From: Seonamhaeicola sp.
Lineage (GTDB): Bacteria > Bacteroidota > Bacteroidia > Flavobacteriales > Flavobacteriaceae
Direction: 5' to 3'
DNA length: 64,000 nt
Assembly: GCF_028281565.1 (NCBI RefSeq)
Contig: NZ_JANQJQ010000030.1
Location: 62,001-126,000, forward strand
Every line of letters starts with the position of its first letter. The stretch's first letter is position 1. The notes under the pieces were generated by a model, which had not been told where the DNA came from, searched no databases, and was given only the letters and a program-made list of their open reading frames with translations. The translations under genes and the position numbers were made by a program. This document shows, piece by piece, positions 7,748 through 15,297 of this stretch.

Positions 7748-8905
7748 TTATTTGTTCACAAATTTAAACTGATTTTCTAAAGACACTCCATAGTTACTTT
7801 CCAATTCACTTTTTATGCGTTTAAAGAACTTGGTGTCCGGGGGCATACTTAAGTTGCTCCAAAAATCAGGGTGATATGGTAGTTCTAAAGACCCCATATC
7901 TGTATCACCTCCGTAAGGAACAACCCTTATTTTCTTTTTGTCGGTTTCAATGTTATATACAAAAGCTTCGAGCCTGTAAGTCATTTTTTCGGCTTCCGTT
8001 CCCCAAAACTCTCTTGGTACCTGATTTTTACCAAAGCCCCATTCATTGGAATAGTAACTTAAATATAATCTGCCATCCTGATGTTTTTTATACAAAAACA
8101 GGGCTTTCTCTTTTTCAATTCTATAAATAGCATAATTGTCTACACCAATATAAAAAGTAACGGTTCGGTGTGATTTTGGGTTTTTCCCTCTAATAATGAC
8201 AACATCTTCACCTTCATAGGAGGAGTCTCCAATCTTCTTCCAGATAAAACGTTTTAAGTTAGGTTGTTTTTCAGTAGGGCGTAAGGGATTTGCAGTAGCC
8301 ATCCATGTTAAGGAATGCGTCCATTGCTTTCGTTTCCAGATTCTGTAATCGGCAGATTTTCTTGCTTCTGTCACCTGAACTAATCCTAAAGGATAAGCTG
8401 GTCCCCGGTCACGGATTTTAATATAGTTCTCAACAAAGAATTTAGACTTGCCATTTTCAGTAGCGGCACGTCTGTAGAGCATTTCTATTTGATATGGCTT
8501 ACTAATAGTATTGTCTTTTAACAGATCCAAAGCATTTTCAACATATTCGCCTGGTTTTAGAATTTTAACTTCGTCTAATTCCGTAATGGTTTCTTTTAAA
8601 ACGATTTCCTTTTTTCCCTGCTTTAAATAATCAGCTACTTTAATTTTAAAAGGATCATACCCCAAACTGGAAATAGATAAGGTATCCTGCAATTCATTTT
8701 TGGTGACTAAAAAAGAAAACTCACCATCTTCCGTACTGGCCGTACCCATATGTTTTTTTACAATACCAACAGCTACATAAGGCACAGGGTTATTGGTTTC
8801 ATCCAGAATAATGCCATTAACTTCAATTTTGTCGGTTTGAGCCATGGCAATTATTGGAAACAATAGCAATGTTGTAAGAACCAATTGTTTTAAGCTAATA
8901 CTCAT
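7748..8905 (-). CDS. CarboxypepD_reg-like domain secreted protein, paralogue 1 (promoter-proximal)
   Basis: The first gene of the array in transcription order, 385 aa. It has a signal peptide (1-22, ending IAMAQ), the CarboxypepD_reg-like domain (KIEVNGIILDETNNPVPYVAVG) and the shared C-terminal region. Differences: it lacks the DSQH/SDH segment before NLKKF (TEKQPNLKRFIWKK) and has YAIYRIEKEKALFLYKKH where others have YKVYRIERGxSLYIYKKH. A hairpin with a T tract lies only 21 nt upstream of its ATG (8927-8962), so expression may depend on read-through or on a promoter overlapping that hairpin. The function is unknown. Confidence 0.85.
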   Translation of the reverse strand: MSISLKQLVLTTLLLFPIIAMAQTDKIEVNGIILDETNNPVPYVAVGIVKKHMGTASTEDGEFSFLVTKNELQDTLSISSLGYDPFKIKVADYLKQGKKEIVLKETITELDEVKILKPGEYVENALDLLKDNTISKPYQIEMLYRRAATENGKSKFFVENYIKIRDRGPAYPLGLVQVTEARKSADYRIWKRKQWTHSLTWMATANPLRPTEKQPNLKRFIWKKIGDSSYEGEDVVIIRGKNPKSHRTVTFYIGVDNYAIYRIEKEKALFLYKKHQDGRLYLSYYSNEWGFGKNQVPREFWGTEAEKMTYRLEAFVYNIETDKKKIRVVPYGGDTDMGSLELPYHPDFWSNLSMPPDTKFFKRIKSELESNYGVSLENQFKFVNK

Positions 8906-8920
8906 AAGGGTTTATTTAAA

Positions 8921-8962
8921 ATAAAAAAGCGAACCTTACAAATATATTTATAAGGCTCGCTT
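8921..8962 (-). terminator. Terminator of the LysM gene, or leader hairpin of the paralogue array
   Basis: On the minus strand a 14-bp imperfect stem (AAGCGAGCCTTATA against TGTAAGGTTCGCTT, 8962-8927) is followed directly by a T-rich tract (8928-8921). It is 42 nt downstream of the LysM/BON gene stop and 21 nt upstream of the first array gene. The loop and right arm contain TATATTTG (minus strand), a match to the Bacteroidota -7 box TAnnTTTG, so a promoter may be embedded in the hairpin. Confidence 0.75.
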
Positions 8963-8965
8963 GTC

Positions 8966-8982
8966 TGAACAACGTTTGTTCA
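8966..8982. promoter_or_regulatory. Perfect 7-bp inverted repeat (possible operator)
   Basis: TGAACAA-CGT-TTGTTCA, two perfect 7-bp arms with a 3-nt spacer, sits between the LysM stop and the terminator-like hairpin. It could be a binding site for a dimeric regulator of the paralogue array or a small hairpin; only the symmetry is seen. Confidence 0.4.
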
Positions 8983-9004
8983 ATTATCTATAACAAAAGT
9001 TCTT

Positions 9005-9385
9005 TTATAAGTTTGGAATTATTAATTCCTGGTCCGGGTAAATTAAATCCGGGTTCTTTAAAATGTCTGTGTTGGCTGCAAAAATCTCTTTGTATTTCAT
9101 AGCATCTTTGTAGTAGTGTTTGGCTATTTTTCCTAAAGTTTCACCACTTTTTACCACGTGCCTGTGATAAACACTTTCATCGGCAACTTTAATATCTGCC
9201 ATGATATCTGTAGGGTTTTCTCCGCCTATTTCTTTGATCTTATCCCAAATCAGGTTTTTTTCATATTGGGTGTTTGCAGTACCCCAAACTTTTAACTGAC
9301 CGCTTTCAACCTGTACATCCCCGTTTTGTACGTTTAAAGCTTCCCCTAATGCTAATACTTCTTGATATTTTTCTTTTACTGCCAT
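9005..9385 (-). CDS. BON/LysM-domain protein, Kbp (YgaU)-like
   Basis: A 126-aa cytoplasmic protein without a signal peptide. The N-terminal half (about 10-70; ALGEALNVQNGDVQVESGQLKVWGTANTQYEKNLIWD) looks like a BON-type domain. Residues 75-124 form a LysM motif (HVVKSGETLGKIAKHYYKDAMKYKEIFAANTDILKNPDLIYPDQELIIP). This is the layout of E. coli Kbp (YgaU), a potassium-binding protein of about 149 aa; the copy here is slightly shorter. By homology it may bind K+ or act in stress response, but no direct sequence evidence of metal binding was identified. It appears to be a single-gene unit ended by the hairpin at 8921-8962. Confidence 0.85.
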   Translation of the reverse strand: MAVKEKYQEVLALGEALNVQNGDVQVESGQLKVWGTANTQYEKNLIWDKIKEIGGENPTDIMADIKVADESVYHRHVVKSGETLGKIAKHYYKDAMKYKEIFAANTDILKNPDLIYPDQELIIPNL

Positions 9386-9548
9386 GTTTGTAAATATTAT
9401 GTTATTTAATTATTGATACAATATAATGAATTCCGCTTACTGTAAACCAACTTTAATTTTAAGTTTCTATTAATAAAGACACAGAAAGTACAAAATAGTC
9501 ACAACTAATATTATTTATTCATTTTTAGGTAATTAAGTCAATAATATG

Positions 9549-9556
9549 TATTTTTG
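9549..9556 (+). promoter_or_regulatory. rpsA promoter -7 box
   Basis: TATTTTTG fits TAnnTTTG. The predicted start near 9563 leaves a leader of about 110 nt before rpsA; S1 genes are often autoregulated through their leader, but no specific structure was resolved here. Confidence 0.5.
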
Positions 9557-9674
9557 CGCTCCTTTTAGCGAATTATGGAAAGGTAAAAGGGATGAAACAA
9601 TAATAAAATTAACGCTTCTGTGTGTTATTTGCTTAATTCTTTCCGGGCATACAGAATACAAATTTTAATCAGCT

Positions 9675-11510
9675 ATGGCTGAAAAAGCAAAAAAAGCTGA
9701 AGTTGAAGCTCCTGAGACTTCAACAGTAGAAGAAGCTCCGATAGTATCGGAAGCTCAAGCAAATCCGGAAAAATTCTTAAAAGAGTTCAATTGGCACAAT
9801 TACCAGGAAGGTATTGATGAAGTTGATGACAAACAACTTAAAGAATTTGAAAAATTAGTAGCAGAAAACTTTGTAGACACTTTAAATGATGAGGTTGTTG
9901 AAGGTACGGTAGTTCATATCTCTGACAGAGATGCCATTATTGACATCAACGCTAAATCTGAAGGTGTTATTTCTTTAAACGAGTTCCGCTACAATCCAAA
10001 CTTAAAAGTAGGAGACAAAGTAGAGGTATTAATTGATGTACGCGAAGATGCTACAGGTCAACTAGTCTTATCTCACAGAAAAGCAAGAGTTATCAAAGCC
10101 TGGGACAGAGTGAATGCTGCTCATGATTCCGGTGAGATTGTAAACGGTTTTGTGAAATGCAGAACTAAAGGTGGTATGATTGTGGATGTTTTTGGAATTG
10201 AAGCCTTCTTACCTGGGTCTCAAATTGATGTAAAACCAATTAGAGATTACGATCAGTATGTAAACAAGACTATGGAATTCAAGGTTGTAAAGATCAACCA
10301 TGAGTTTAAAAACGTAGTGGTATCTCATAAAGCTTTAATTGAAGCTGATATTGAAGAACAAAAGAAAGAAATTATTGGTCAGTTAGAAAAAGGTCAGGTA
10401 TTGGAAGGTGTTGTTAAAAACGTAACATCTTACGGTGTATTTATTGATCTTGGTGGTGTTGACGGATTAATTCACATTACAGACCTTTCCTGGTCCAGAA
10501 TTAACCACCCTAACGAGATCGTTGAGTTAGACCAAAAATTAAATGTTGTAATCCTTGATTTTGATGAAGATAAGTCAAGAATCCAATTAGGATTAAAACA
10601 GTTAAGCAAACATCCATGGGAAGCGCTTGCTGAAGAGGTGAAAGTTGGTGATAAAGTAAAAGGTAAAGTTGTAGTCATTGCAGATTACGGTGCATTTATT
10701 GAAGTTGCCGAAGGTGTTGAAGGATTGATTCACGTATCTGAAATGTCATGGTCTACGCACTTACGTTCTGCCCAGGATTTCGTTTCTGTAGGAGACGAGG
10801 TTGACGCCGTTATCTTAACATTGGATAGAGAAGAGCGTAAAATGTCTTTAGGTATTAAGCAATTAACACCGGATCCATGGACCGATATTACCGGTAAATA
10901 TCCTTTAGGATCTAAACACACCGGTATAGTACGTAACTTTACTAACTTTGGTGTTTTTGTTGAATTAGAAGAAGGTATTGACGGATTAATCTATATCTCT
11001 GATTTATCCTGGACTAAGAAGATCAAGCACCCAAGTGAGTTCTGTGCGGTAGGAGACAAGTTAGATGTTATTGTATTAGAACTGGATGTTGAAGGACGTA
11101 AATTAAGTTTAGGTCACAAGCAAACCACTGATAATCCTTGGGATAAATATGAAAAGGAGTTTGCTTTAGATACCACACACTCAGCTGCCATTGAAGAAAT
11201 AGTTGACAAAGGCGCTACTGTTAAATTTAACGATGATATCGTAGCGTTTATTCCATCTCGTCACTTAGAGAAAGAAGATGGCAGTAAACTTAAAAAAGGA
11301 GAAGCTGCAGACTTTAAGATTATTGAGTTCAGTAAAGAGTTCAAACGAGTTGTAGCATCTCACACAGCTATTTTTAAAGCGGAAGAAGCTAAGAATGTAA
11401 AAGCTGCTGCTAAGAAAGCGGCCGCTGCAGCAGCAGAAGCAAAACCAACTTTAGGTGATGCTAATGATGCTTTACAGGCTCTTAAAGATAAATTGGACGG
11501 AAAGAAATAA
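9675..11510 (+). CDS. rpsA: 30S ribosomal protein S1
   Basis: A 611-aa ribosomal protein S1, which binds mRNA and promotes initiation on the 30S subunit. Six S1 (OB-fold) domains can be read at about residues 58-125, 141-206, 228-296, 313-382, 400-469 and 486-552. Domains 3-5 carry the classic YGVFIDLGG.DGLIHITDLSW pattern. The N-terminus (about 50 residues) is acidic and Ala/Glu-rich, and the C-terminus carries an Ala/Lys-rich stretch (KAAAKKAAAAAAEAKP), both typical of flavobacterial S1. It stands alone with its own promoter and a strong terminator. The phylum lacks strong Shine-Dalgarno use, so S1 is expected to matter for start-site selection. Confidence 0.98.
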   Translation: MAEKAKKAEVEAPETSTVEEAPIVSEAQANPEKFLKEFNWHNYQEGIDEVDDKQLKEFEKLVAENFVDTLNDEVVEGTVVHISDRDAIIDINAKSEGVISLNEFRYNPNLKVGDKVEVLIDVREDATGQLVLSHRKARVIKAWDRVNAAHDSGEIVNGFVKCRTKGGMIVDVFGIEAFLPGSQIDVKPIRDYDQYVNKTMEFKVVKINHEFKNVVVSHKALIEADIEEQKKEIIGQLEKGQVLEGVVKNVTSYGVFIDLGGVDGLIHITDLSWSRINHPNEIVELDQKLNVVILDFDEDKSRIQLGLKQLSKHPWEALAEEVKVGDKVKGKVVVIADYGAFIEVAEGVEGLIHVSEMSWSTHLRSAQDFVSVGDEVDAVILTLDREERKMSLGIKQLTPDPWTDITGKYPLGSKHTGIVRNFTNFGVFVELEEGIDGLIYISDLSWTKKIKHPSEFCAVGDKLDVIVLELDVEGRKLSLGHKQTTDNPWDKYEKEFALDTTHSAAIEEIVDKGATVKFNDDIVAFIPSRHLEKEDGSKLKKGEAADFKIIEFSKEFKRVVASHTAIFKAEEAKNVKAAAKKAAAAAAEAKPTLGDANDALQALKDKLDGKK

Positions 11511-11524
11511 TTTTTTCTTTGTCC

Positions 11525-11550
11525 CACTGAGCGCAGCCGAAGTGTCTCAG
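11525..11550. repeat. Half-site of the dispersed TGAGCGCAGCCGAAG repeat
   Basis: CACTGAGCGCAGCCGAAGTGTCTCAG lies between the rpsA stop and its terminator. The outer bases CACT/AGTG are complementary, giving a short palindrome. It is the same family as the elements at 728, 13058, 18842 and 52.6 kb. Confidence 0.55.
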
Positions 11551-11560
11551 TATAAAAACT

Positions 11561-11590
11561 AAAGCCTTCAGTACCTGAAGGCTTTTTTTA
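11561..11590 (+). terminator. rpsA Rho-independent terminator
   Basis: AAAGCCTTCAG and CTGAAGGCTTT form an 11-bp stem with a very short loop (TAC), followed by a run of T. It begins 50 nt after the rpsA stop. Confidence 0.92.
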
Positions 11591-11665
11591 TTCCATTTGG
11601 GGTTGCCCTATAGTTAGCCGCAATATTCCTATGAAATGACGCGGAAAATAATACGAACTTATTTA

Positions 11666-12310
11666 TTAAGGATTATATTTATAAATAACCGATCTCACGG
11701 GATTATATAAAGTTTTATGTTTGATAAACCCTTCAATAGTATCTAAGTACTTGTCATGGCCTCTTAAGTTCATATAAATTATTGTAATCTCCCTTGGATT
11801 CTTTTTATAGTTTGTAAGGATAATGTTTATTACTGATTTAAAGATGTCTACACTAAAAGGATCAAAAAAGAAGAAATAGTTGTAGTCATCTAATTCGGTG
11901 AAATTTAATGCGTTTCCGTTAACTATTTTTACATTGGGTAGATTTAGCTTTTGCATATTAATTTTTGCTATATCTGCTAATTCCTTGGCAAGTTCTATGC
12001 CTCCAATTTTATTAAGCTTGTATTTTGAGAATTCATAAAGAGCTTTGCCTTTTCCGCAACCATAATCAAAAATGGCATCATTACAAGTGATTTTTGAAGC
12101 TTTGAGCAATCTTTTGATTTGCCATGATTTAGAAGGTATGTAATGAACATATTTGTGATGGTCATACCCTTCTATATTTTCAGGCTTTACATTTTTATAA
12201 AAATCGACCCCTCTTTTTTTGTCTTTAGAGATGGCATGGTCATCATAAAATTTATTTATTGTAAAAAATGATTTGCTCGCCAATGATTTTAGGTGATATT
12301 TTAAACCCAT
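11666..12310 (-). CDS. Class I SAM-dependent methyltransferase-like protein
   Basis: About 214 aa from the ATG at 12310; a TTG five codons upstream (12325) is a weaker alternative. The central region has the methyltransferase motif I (AIFDYGCGKGKALYEF), followed at the end of the next strand by an acidic Glu in GGIELA. A later motif, NYFFFFDPF, sits where motif IV would lie. The N-terminus contains KRGVDFYKNVKPENIEGYDHHKYVHYIPS, as in small orphan methyltransferases of environmental bacteria. The substrate is unknown. It is a lone minus-strand gene between rpsA and pyrR and visibly more AT-rich (Lys/Asn/Ile/Tyr-rich) than its neighbours, so it may have been acquired recently. Confidence 0.8.
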   Translation of the reverse strand: MGLKYHLKSLASKSFFTINKFYDDHAISKDKKRGVDFYKNVKPENIEGYDHHKYVHYIPSKSWQIKRLLKASKITCNDAIFDYGCGKGKALYEFSKYKLNKIGGIELAKELADIAKINMQKLNLPNVKIVNGNALNFTELDDYNYFFFFDPFSVDIFKSVINIILTNYKKNPREITIIYMNLRGHDKYLDTIEGFIKHKTLYNPVRSVIYKYNP

Positions 12311-12416
12311 GTTTTCAATTGTCAATTAAGTTCTAGCAAGGTATTAATACAATCTGGTTTTAAATAATTTAATCTATGTCTTACCTATAATTACGGTATA
12401 ATCCTACATATAATGA

Positions 12417-12447
12417 TTTTTACTTCTAAAATTTTGCATTACCTTTG
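12417..12447 (+). promoter_or_regulatory. pyrR promoter
   Basis: TACCTTTG (12440-12447) is a full match to the -7 box TAnnTTTG, with a TTTT -33-like element 19 nt upstream. The predicted start near 12454 leaves about 20 nt of leader, too short to hold the anti-antiterminator/terminator pair of a classical PyrR attenuator. Confidence 0.65.
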
Positions 12448-12472
12448 TACCCCAGATACGCTTGGATAGTAT

Positions 12473-13012
12473 ATGAGTCAAAAAGTTTTACTTAACACCA
12501 AAGAGGTAAACATCATTCTTCATCGATTGGCTTGTCAACTTATTGAAAAACACAATGATTTCTCTAATACCGTTCTGATCGGACTACAACCGAGAGGGGT
12601 TTTTTTAGCTAACAGGATCACCAGGATCTTACAGGAAGATTACAAAGTAAAAGATGTAAAATCAGGTCAGTTGGACATTACATTTTACAGAGATGATTTT
12701 AGAAGAGGTGATAAGCCACTTAAAGCCAATAGTACCGAAATTGACTTTTTAGTTGAAAACAAGAATATTGTATTTATAGATGATGTATTGTATACCGGCA
12801 GAAGTATCAGAGCGGCTTTAACAGCTATTCAATCGTTTGGAAGACCGGATGAAATAGAATTATTAACGCTGATAGACCGTAGATTTAGCAGGCATTTACC
12901 TATTCAGCCTGATTATAGAGGAAGGCAGGTAGATGCTATTAACAATGAAAAAGTCATAGTGCATTGGCAGGAAAATGAAGGTGAAGATGCCGTGTATTTA
13001 ATTGAAAAATGA
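12473..13012 (+). CDS. pyrR: Bifunctional pyr operon regulator / uracil phosphoribosyltransferase PyrR
   Basis: A 179-aa PyrR, the usual length. It has phosphoribosyltransferase folding with the PRPP-binding loop FIDDVLYTGRSIRAAL (about residues 100-115), the LIGLQPRGVFLANRI segment and the C-terminal LIDRRFSRHLPIQPDYRGRQ. In Firmicutes PyrR binds pyr mRNA leaders in response to UMP; in other phyla RNA binding is less certain and UPRTase activity may dominate. It is followed by pyrB after 89 nt on the same strand, so an operon is likely. No leader attenuator was seen ahead of pyrR. Confidence 0.95.
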   Translation: MSQKVLLNTKEVNIILHRLACQLIEKHNDFSNTVLIGLQPRGVFLANRITRILQEDYKVKDVKSGQLDITFYRDDFRRGDKPLKANSTEIDFLVENKNIVFIDDVLYTGRSIRAALTAIQSFGRPDEIELLTLIDRRFSRHLPIQPDYRGRQVDAINNEKVIVHWQENEGEDAVYLIEK

Positions 13013-13057
13013 TGAAGCTTGAAGACCGAAGTCAGAACCTGGAAGTCATAAGGTTTT

Positions 13058-13080
13058 GTCAGGTTGAGCGTAGTCGAAAA
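13058..13080. repeat. Half-site of the dispersed TGAGCGTAGTCGAAA repeat
   Basis: GTCAGGTTGAGCGTAGTCGA lies in the pyrR-pyrB gap and shares the core of the other short repeats in the window. The gap also has AACCT/AAGGTT short arms (about 13037-13055), which could form a small hairpin; it does not resemble a known PyrR binding loop. Confidence 0.5.
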
Positions 13081-13101
13081 CTTAAATAATAAAAGAGAAT
13101 A

Positions 13102-14031
13102 ATGAGCGAATTAAGTGTTGATCACTTATTAGGAATAAAGTATCTTAACCAAAAAGATATTCAACTTATTTTTGAAACGGCAGATCATTTTAAAGAAGTG
13201 ATCAACAGATCCATCAAAAAAGTGCCTTCGCTTAGAGATATTACCATAGCCAATCTGTTCTTTGAAAACTCCACCCGAACCAAGTTGTCTTTTGAACTGG
13301 CCGAAAAGCGATTATCGGCAGATGTTATCAACTTTTCGTCCGGGCAATCCTCGGTTAAAAAAGGCGAGACGCTTATTGATACCGTTAATAACATCTTATC
13401 TATGAAAGTAGATATGGTGGTGATGAGACATCCCAATCCGGGAGCGGGAATCTTTTTGTCCAAGCATGTTGATGCCAGTATTGTAAATGCAGGGGACGGG
13501 GCTCATGAGCATCCAACACAAGCTTTATTGGACTCGTATTCCATACGGGAAAAGCACGGGGATGTAGGGGGTAAAAAAGTAGTGATTGTTGGTGATATTT
13601 TGCATAGTAGAGTAGCGCTTTCCAATATATTTGCGTTACAGCTACAAGGTGCAGAGGTTATGGTTTGCGGACCAAAAACATTGCTTCCCAAGTACATTGA
13701 TAAACTTGGAGTAAAGGTTGAAACAAACTTACGTAAAGCCTTAAATTGGTGTGACGTAGCTAATATGTTGCGGGTGCAAAACGAACGCATGGATATTAGT
13801 TATTTCCCATCAACCAGGGAGTACACACAACAGTTTGGAGTTAACAAAGATTTACTGGATTCGTTAGATAAAGACATCACCATTATGCATCCGGGACCGA
13901 TAAACAGGGGGGTTGAGATTACCAGTGATGTGGCTGACTCTAAGCAATCTATTATTTTAGATCAGGTTGAAAACGGCGTAGCTATAAGAATGGCAGTTAT
14001 TTATTTATTAGCGTCCAAAATAAAGCAGTAG
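13102..14031 (+). CDS. pyrB: Aspartate carbamoyltransferase catalytic subunit
   Basis: A 309-aa ATCase catalytic chain, which condenses carbamoyl phosphate with aspartate in de novo pyrimidine synthesis. Carbamoyl-phosphate binding FENSTRTKLSFELAEKRL (about residues 54-71; STRTK matches the family STRT loop) and GAHEHPTQALLDSYSI are present. So is the C-terminal HPGPINRGVEI aspartate-binding segment. There is no pyrI regulatory chain beside it, so the enzyme is probably an unregulated trimer or is controlled at expression through PyrR. The next gene begins 3 nt after the stop. Confidence 0.97.
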   Translation: MSELSVDHLLGIKYLNQKDIQLIFETADHFKEVINRSIKKVPSLRDITIANLFFENSTRTKLSFELAEKRLSADVINFSSGQSSVKKGETLIDTVNNILSMKVDMVVMRHPNPGAGIFLSKHVDASIVNAGDGAHEHPTQALLDSYSIREKHGDVGGKKVVIVGDILHSRVALSNIFALQLQGAEVMVCGPKTLLPKYIDKLGVKVETNLRKALNWCDVANMLRVQNERMDISYFPSTREYTQQFGVNKDLLDSLDKDITIMHPGPINRGVEITSDVADSKQSIILDQVENGVAIRMAVIYLLASKIKQ

Positions 14032-14034
14032 ACT

Positions 14035-14367
14035 ATGATTTTTGATCAAAACGGCAATATTACAATTGTTACTCAGGAAAAAGCCACTACTATAGAGTTG
14101 GTAAAGAAGTTGCAAGCGTTGTATCCCAAGTTTAAAAACAATAATATCATTGTTAGCTTAACTACGCTTGATCAGATTAGTTTGGAAGAAATAGTAGAGT
14201 TTTTACAGATATCCAATACCCATAGAGCGGCTAAACATTCGTTTGTAATTGTGACCAATAAAGTAGACTTTGATGACATGCCGGACGAAATTGTTGTTGT
14301 GCCGACACTTCAGGAAGCCTATGACATCATAGAAATGGAAGAAATGGAGCGCGATCTGGGATTTTAA
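14035..14367 (+). CDS. Conserved small STAS-like protein upstream of rnz
   Basis: A 110-aa cytoplasmic protein beginning 3 nt after pyrB. It reads as alternating strands and helices (MIFDQNGNITIVTQEKATTIE, NNIIVSLTTLDQISLEEIVEF, KHSFVIVTN, EIVVVPTLQEAYDIIEMEEMERDLG), like a small STAS-type alpha/beta fold. No catalytic residues are evident. In related genomes a similar protein sits directly before ribonuclease Z, and it is sometimes given that name by transfer of annotation; it has no HxHxDH motif, so it is not RNase Z itself. It is translationally close to pyrB and 24 nt before rnz. Confidence 0.8.
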   Translation: MIFDQNGNITIVTQEKATTIELVKKLQALYPKFKNNNIIVSLTTLDQISLEEIVEFLQISNTHRAAKHSFVIVTNKVDFDDMPDEIVVVPTLQEAYDIIEMEEMERDLGF

Positions 14368-14391
14368 TGGTGCCGTACTGATATTATTTAC

Positions 14392-15297
14392 ATGAAATTA
14401 ACCATTTTAGGCTGTTATAGTGCCACACCGCGAATTTTAACCAACCCCACATCTCAGGTTTTAGAGGTACAGGGCCATATGTTTTTAATTGACTGTGGTG
14501 AAGGGACCCAGGTGCAATTACGAAAACACAAAGTAAAGTTCAGCCGAATCAAGCATATTTTTATATCCCATTTACATGGCGATCACTTTTTTGGATTAGT
14601 AGGCCTAATTTCTACATTCAGGTTGCTTACCAGGGAAGCCGATCTGCATATTTACGGCCCTAAAGGTATTAAGGATGTGATCACACTGCAAATGAAACTT
14701 GCTGATTCCTGGACTAATTATAAGCTTATATTTCATGAATTAACTTCTGATGAATCCGAATTAATTTTTGAAGATGAAAAGGTTGAAGTTCACACCATCC
14801 CCTTAAATCACAGGGTTTACACCAACGGTTTTTTGTTTAAAGAAAAAGAGGGCAAGCGAAAACTAAATATCAGAGCTGCTGAAGCGGCTAATATTGATGT
14901 AGCTTACTACAGGAAATTAACGCAAGGCTTTGATGTGGTAAATGAAGATGGTGTAACCATTAAGAATGAAACTGTTACAAAACCGGGTGATAAGCCAAAA
15001 AGTTATGCCTTTTGCAGTGATACCATGTATAAGGAAGATATTGTACCTATCATAGAAAATGTAGATGTGCTGTATCACGAATCCACATTTTTAGAGACGC
15101 AGGCTCATTTGGCACCAAAAACGAAGCATTCAACTGCAAAAGAAGCTGCTGCTATTGCTAAAAAGGCTAATGCAGGCACTTTGTTACTTGGGCATTATTC
15201 TACGCGCTACAAGGATATAAATGACTTTAAATTGGAAGCTAAAGAGGTGTTTGAAGCTGTGGAATTATCTGAGGACGGTAAGATCTTCGAGTTTTAG
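14392..15297 (+). CDS. rnz: Ribonuclease Z
   Basis: A 301-aa metallo-beta-lactamase-fold tRNA 3' endonuclease of the short (RNase Z-S) type. The zinc motif HLHGDHFFGL lies at about residues 60-69, preceded by MFLIDCGEGTQVQLRKHKV. Further metal ligands are present in NHRVYTNGF, FCSDTMY, and the C-terminal HSTAKEAA and LLGHYSTRY motifs. It matures tRNA 3' ends that lack an encoded CCA. Its stop codon overlaps the opposite-strand stop of the following methyltransferase-like gene. Confidence 0.96.
   Translation: MKLTILGCYSATPRILTNPTSQVLEVQGHMFLIDCGEGTQVQLRKHKVKFSRIKHIFISHLHGDHFFGLVGLISTFRLLTREADLHIYGPKGIKDVITLQMKLADSWTNYKLIFHELTSDESELIFEDEKVEVHTIPLNHRVYTNGFLFKEKEGKRKLNIRAAEAANIDVAYYRKLTQGFDVVNEDGVTIKNETVTKPGDKPKSYAFCSDTMYKEDIVPIIENVDVLYHESTFLETQAHLAPKTKHSTAKEAAAIAKKANAGTLLLGHYSTRYKDINDFKLEAKEVFEAVELSEDGKIFEF

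Noticed and set aside
2805..8905. Tandem array considered as a mobile element or transposon duplication
   Set aside because: No transposase, terminal inverted repeats or target duplications; each copy is a full, well-diverged gene.
12311..12325. TTG start for the methyltransferase-like gene
   Set aside because: An ATG five codons downstream (12310) is stronger and loses no conserved sequence.
12454..12472. PyrR-type mRNA attenuator ahead of pyrR
   Set aside because: The predicted leader is only about 20 nt, too short for terminator/antiterminator alternatives.
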